From: JAYODZ01 sp965660195
GTDB taxonomy: Bacteria > Pseudomonadota > Alphaproteobacteria > RS24
Reading direction: 5' to 3'
Assembly: GCA_965660195.1 (NCBI GenBank)
Contig: CBFHZM010000039.1
Coordinates: forward strand, 1 to 15,373
DNA: 15,373 bases
The translations under genes were made by a program, and so were the position numbers. The notes under the pieces are model-generated. The model ran no database searches and was not told the DNA's origin. It saw only the letters and a list, made by a program, of their open reading frames with translations. Shown here in pieces: positions 14,606 to 15,373 of the stretch (positions are counted from its first letter, which is position 1; each line of letters opens with the position of its first letter).

Positions 14606-15280
14606 ATGTTTTGTTCACCAAAAATGGTCCTCTTTTCAGTTGTCGCAATAGCCTTGACTGCCTGCGCGAAAGAACTGCCTATTAGGGTGCAAGATATAGG
14701 CGCTGGCGTATTAATTACCAATGGGACTGAGGAGGAGCGTGATAAATTAGCCAACCAGTTCTGTGTAAAATCGTTTGGCTCGTTTTATGTCGCGCAATCG
14801 TCTAAGGAAGGTCCCTATGGATCCTATGCCTCATTCCCCCAGCATTCGACGTATCTGTGCAATGTTCGCCCTCAAAAAGAGGTCACTGGATTGCAGCTAA
14901 AATCCCTACAGATGAGAGCTTTTAAAGCCTCTAGTGGAACTTTGACCAAGGGTATTATTGAGCACGGCCTAGACAGGTCTGGAAGTTGCACAACGCAAGA
15001 TGAGGTCTCTATCTTGAAAAAAGGGATTGGAAGCGAAAGTGGCTTTCGCTTGGTCTGCAATATAGGTAGAAGCTGGTACCAGCATCACATAGATGAGAAA
15101 AATGGCAAAGCCTATTTAAGAACGAGACTTTCAATGCCCAATGGGCGACAGACTTCATATGTGATGTCAGTCACCGGGGTGCAGATTACTGAGCCGGAAC
15201 CTTATCAGAGGTTTTTCAAGGAGTTGGCTGATCAATTGTTCATAGAAGCGATCGAGCTTACTCCCGCAGAAATGCGTTAA
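14606..15280 (+). CDS. Hypothetical lipoprotein with four cysteines in the mature chain
   Basis: A 224-residue protein I do not recognise. The N-terminus is a lipoprotein signal with a hydrophobic core (VLFSVVAIALTAC) and lipobox LTAC, giving lipidated C20. The mature chain contains C53, C85, C128 and C141, which could make two disulfides, as expected for an envelope protein. It is mixed alpha/beta with no transmembrane segment after the signal. No enzymatic motif is seen. AAGGA (14593-14597) lies 8 nt before ATG 14606, so the start is good. It follows the BamE-like gene by 21 bp, and the two may form an envelope-associated pair carried by an integrated element. Codon use is A/T-rich like its neighbour and unlike the genes to the left. 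It is a real gene, judging by its signal peptide and ribosome site. Confidence 0.72.
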   Translation: MFCSPKMVLFSVVAIALTACAKELPIRVQDIGAGVLITNGTEEERDKLANQFCVKSFGSFYVAQSSKEGPYGSYASFPQHSTYLCNVRPQKEVTGLQLKSLQMRAFKASSGTLTKGIIEHGLDRSGSCTTQDEVSILKKGIGSESGFRLVCNIGRSWYQHHIDEKNGKAYLRTRLSMPNGRQTSYVMSVTGVQITEPEPYQRFFKELADQLFIEAIELTPAEMR

Positions 15281-15303
15281 CCCGAGAGGCTTTGGATCTC
15301 GGG
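15281..15303 (+). terminator. Hairpin directly after the second lipoprotein stop
   Basis: CCCGAGA (15281-15287) and TCTCGGG (15297-15303) form a 7-bp stem with a 9-nt loop immediately after the TAA. No T run follows, so termination strength is doubtful. The same 5' arm can pair instead with CTCGGG at 15322-15327. Confidence 0.45.
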
Positions 15304-15373
15304 CCTCTGCTTGCGGAGGGCTCGGGGCGACGAGGGAACCGTTAGTGGACTGGCGTGACAGCGGACTTCTAAA

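Noticed and set aside
15361..15373. A pyrrolysine or amber-suppressor tRNA
   Set aside because: The loop has one base more than the tRNA-Pyl pattern, no D arm or acceptor is visible, and no pylS or related gene is present.
1..15373. CRISPR array, insertion sequence or prophage
   Set aside because: No regularly spaced repeats, transposase or phage structural gene was seen on either strand.

Overview
The window looks like proteobacterial chromosome, most likely from an alphaproteobacterium. This rests on the mix of gene families, moderate GC (34 of 60 bases are G/C at 12241-12300) and a tRNA-Arg-like 3' end typical of that group; it is inference, because no ribosomal or marker gene is present. 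No phage, transposase, CRISPR array or plasmid gene was found.

Positions 23-11287 hold nine single genes in strictly alternating orientation: a periplasmic lipocalin (-), an MlrC/M81-family metallopeptidase (+), a DadA-like D-amino-acid dehydrogenase (-), a secreted metal-dependent amidohydrolase of the prolidase-like group (+), an FAD-dependent dehydrogenase of the fumarate reductase/3-ketosteroid dehydrogenase superfamily (-), a nitroreductase (+), an N-acyl-D-amino-acid deacylase-like amidohydrolase (-), a glutathione S-transferase (+) and a saccharopine dehydrogenase-like/trans-acting enoyl reductase-like oxidoreductase (-). Convergent pairs are only 15-47 bp apart; divergent pairs are separated by about 180-350 bp that hold the promoters and several small inverted or direct repeats. 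At 11642-13800 comes the only clear two-gene operon among the catabolic genes: an unusually long GST-like protein followed 20 bp later by a membrane-anchored metallo-beta-lactamase-fold hydrolase.

At about 13988-14019 lies the 3' end (T arm plus 3' acceptor strand) of a tRNA, minus strand, with no 5' part. To its right composition drops (18/60 G/C at 14161-14220; 23/60 at 14341-14400 and at 15061-15120), and two small lipoprotein genes, one BamE/SmpA-like and one unrecognised with four cysteines in its mature chain, form a probable pair. I read this as the left edge of an integrated island, with the tRNA fragment as the attachment-site duplicate. The last 90 bases contain overlapping hairpins and end in a sequence resembling a tRNA anticodon arm cut by the window edge.

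Functionally the left 11 kb reads as scavenging/catabolic: hydrolases for peptides and N-acylated D-amino acids (MlrC-like, prolidase-like, D-aminoacylase-like), an oxidase-type enzyme for D-amino acids (DadA-like), and redox/detoxification enzymes (nitroreductase, GSTs, KstD-like and enoyl-reductase-like). A joint role in degrading D-residue-containing peptides is possible but unproven. No gene here is by itself a clearly new system; the best leads are the tRNA-bounded island edge with its lipoprotein pair and the GST-like/metallo-beta-lactamase operon.
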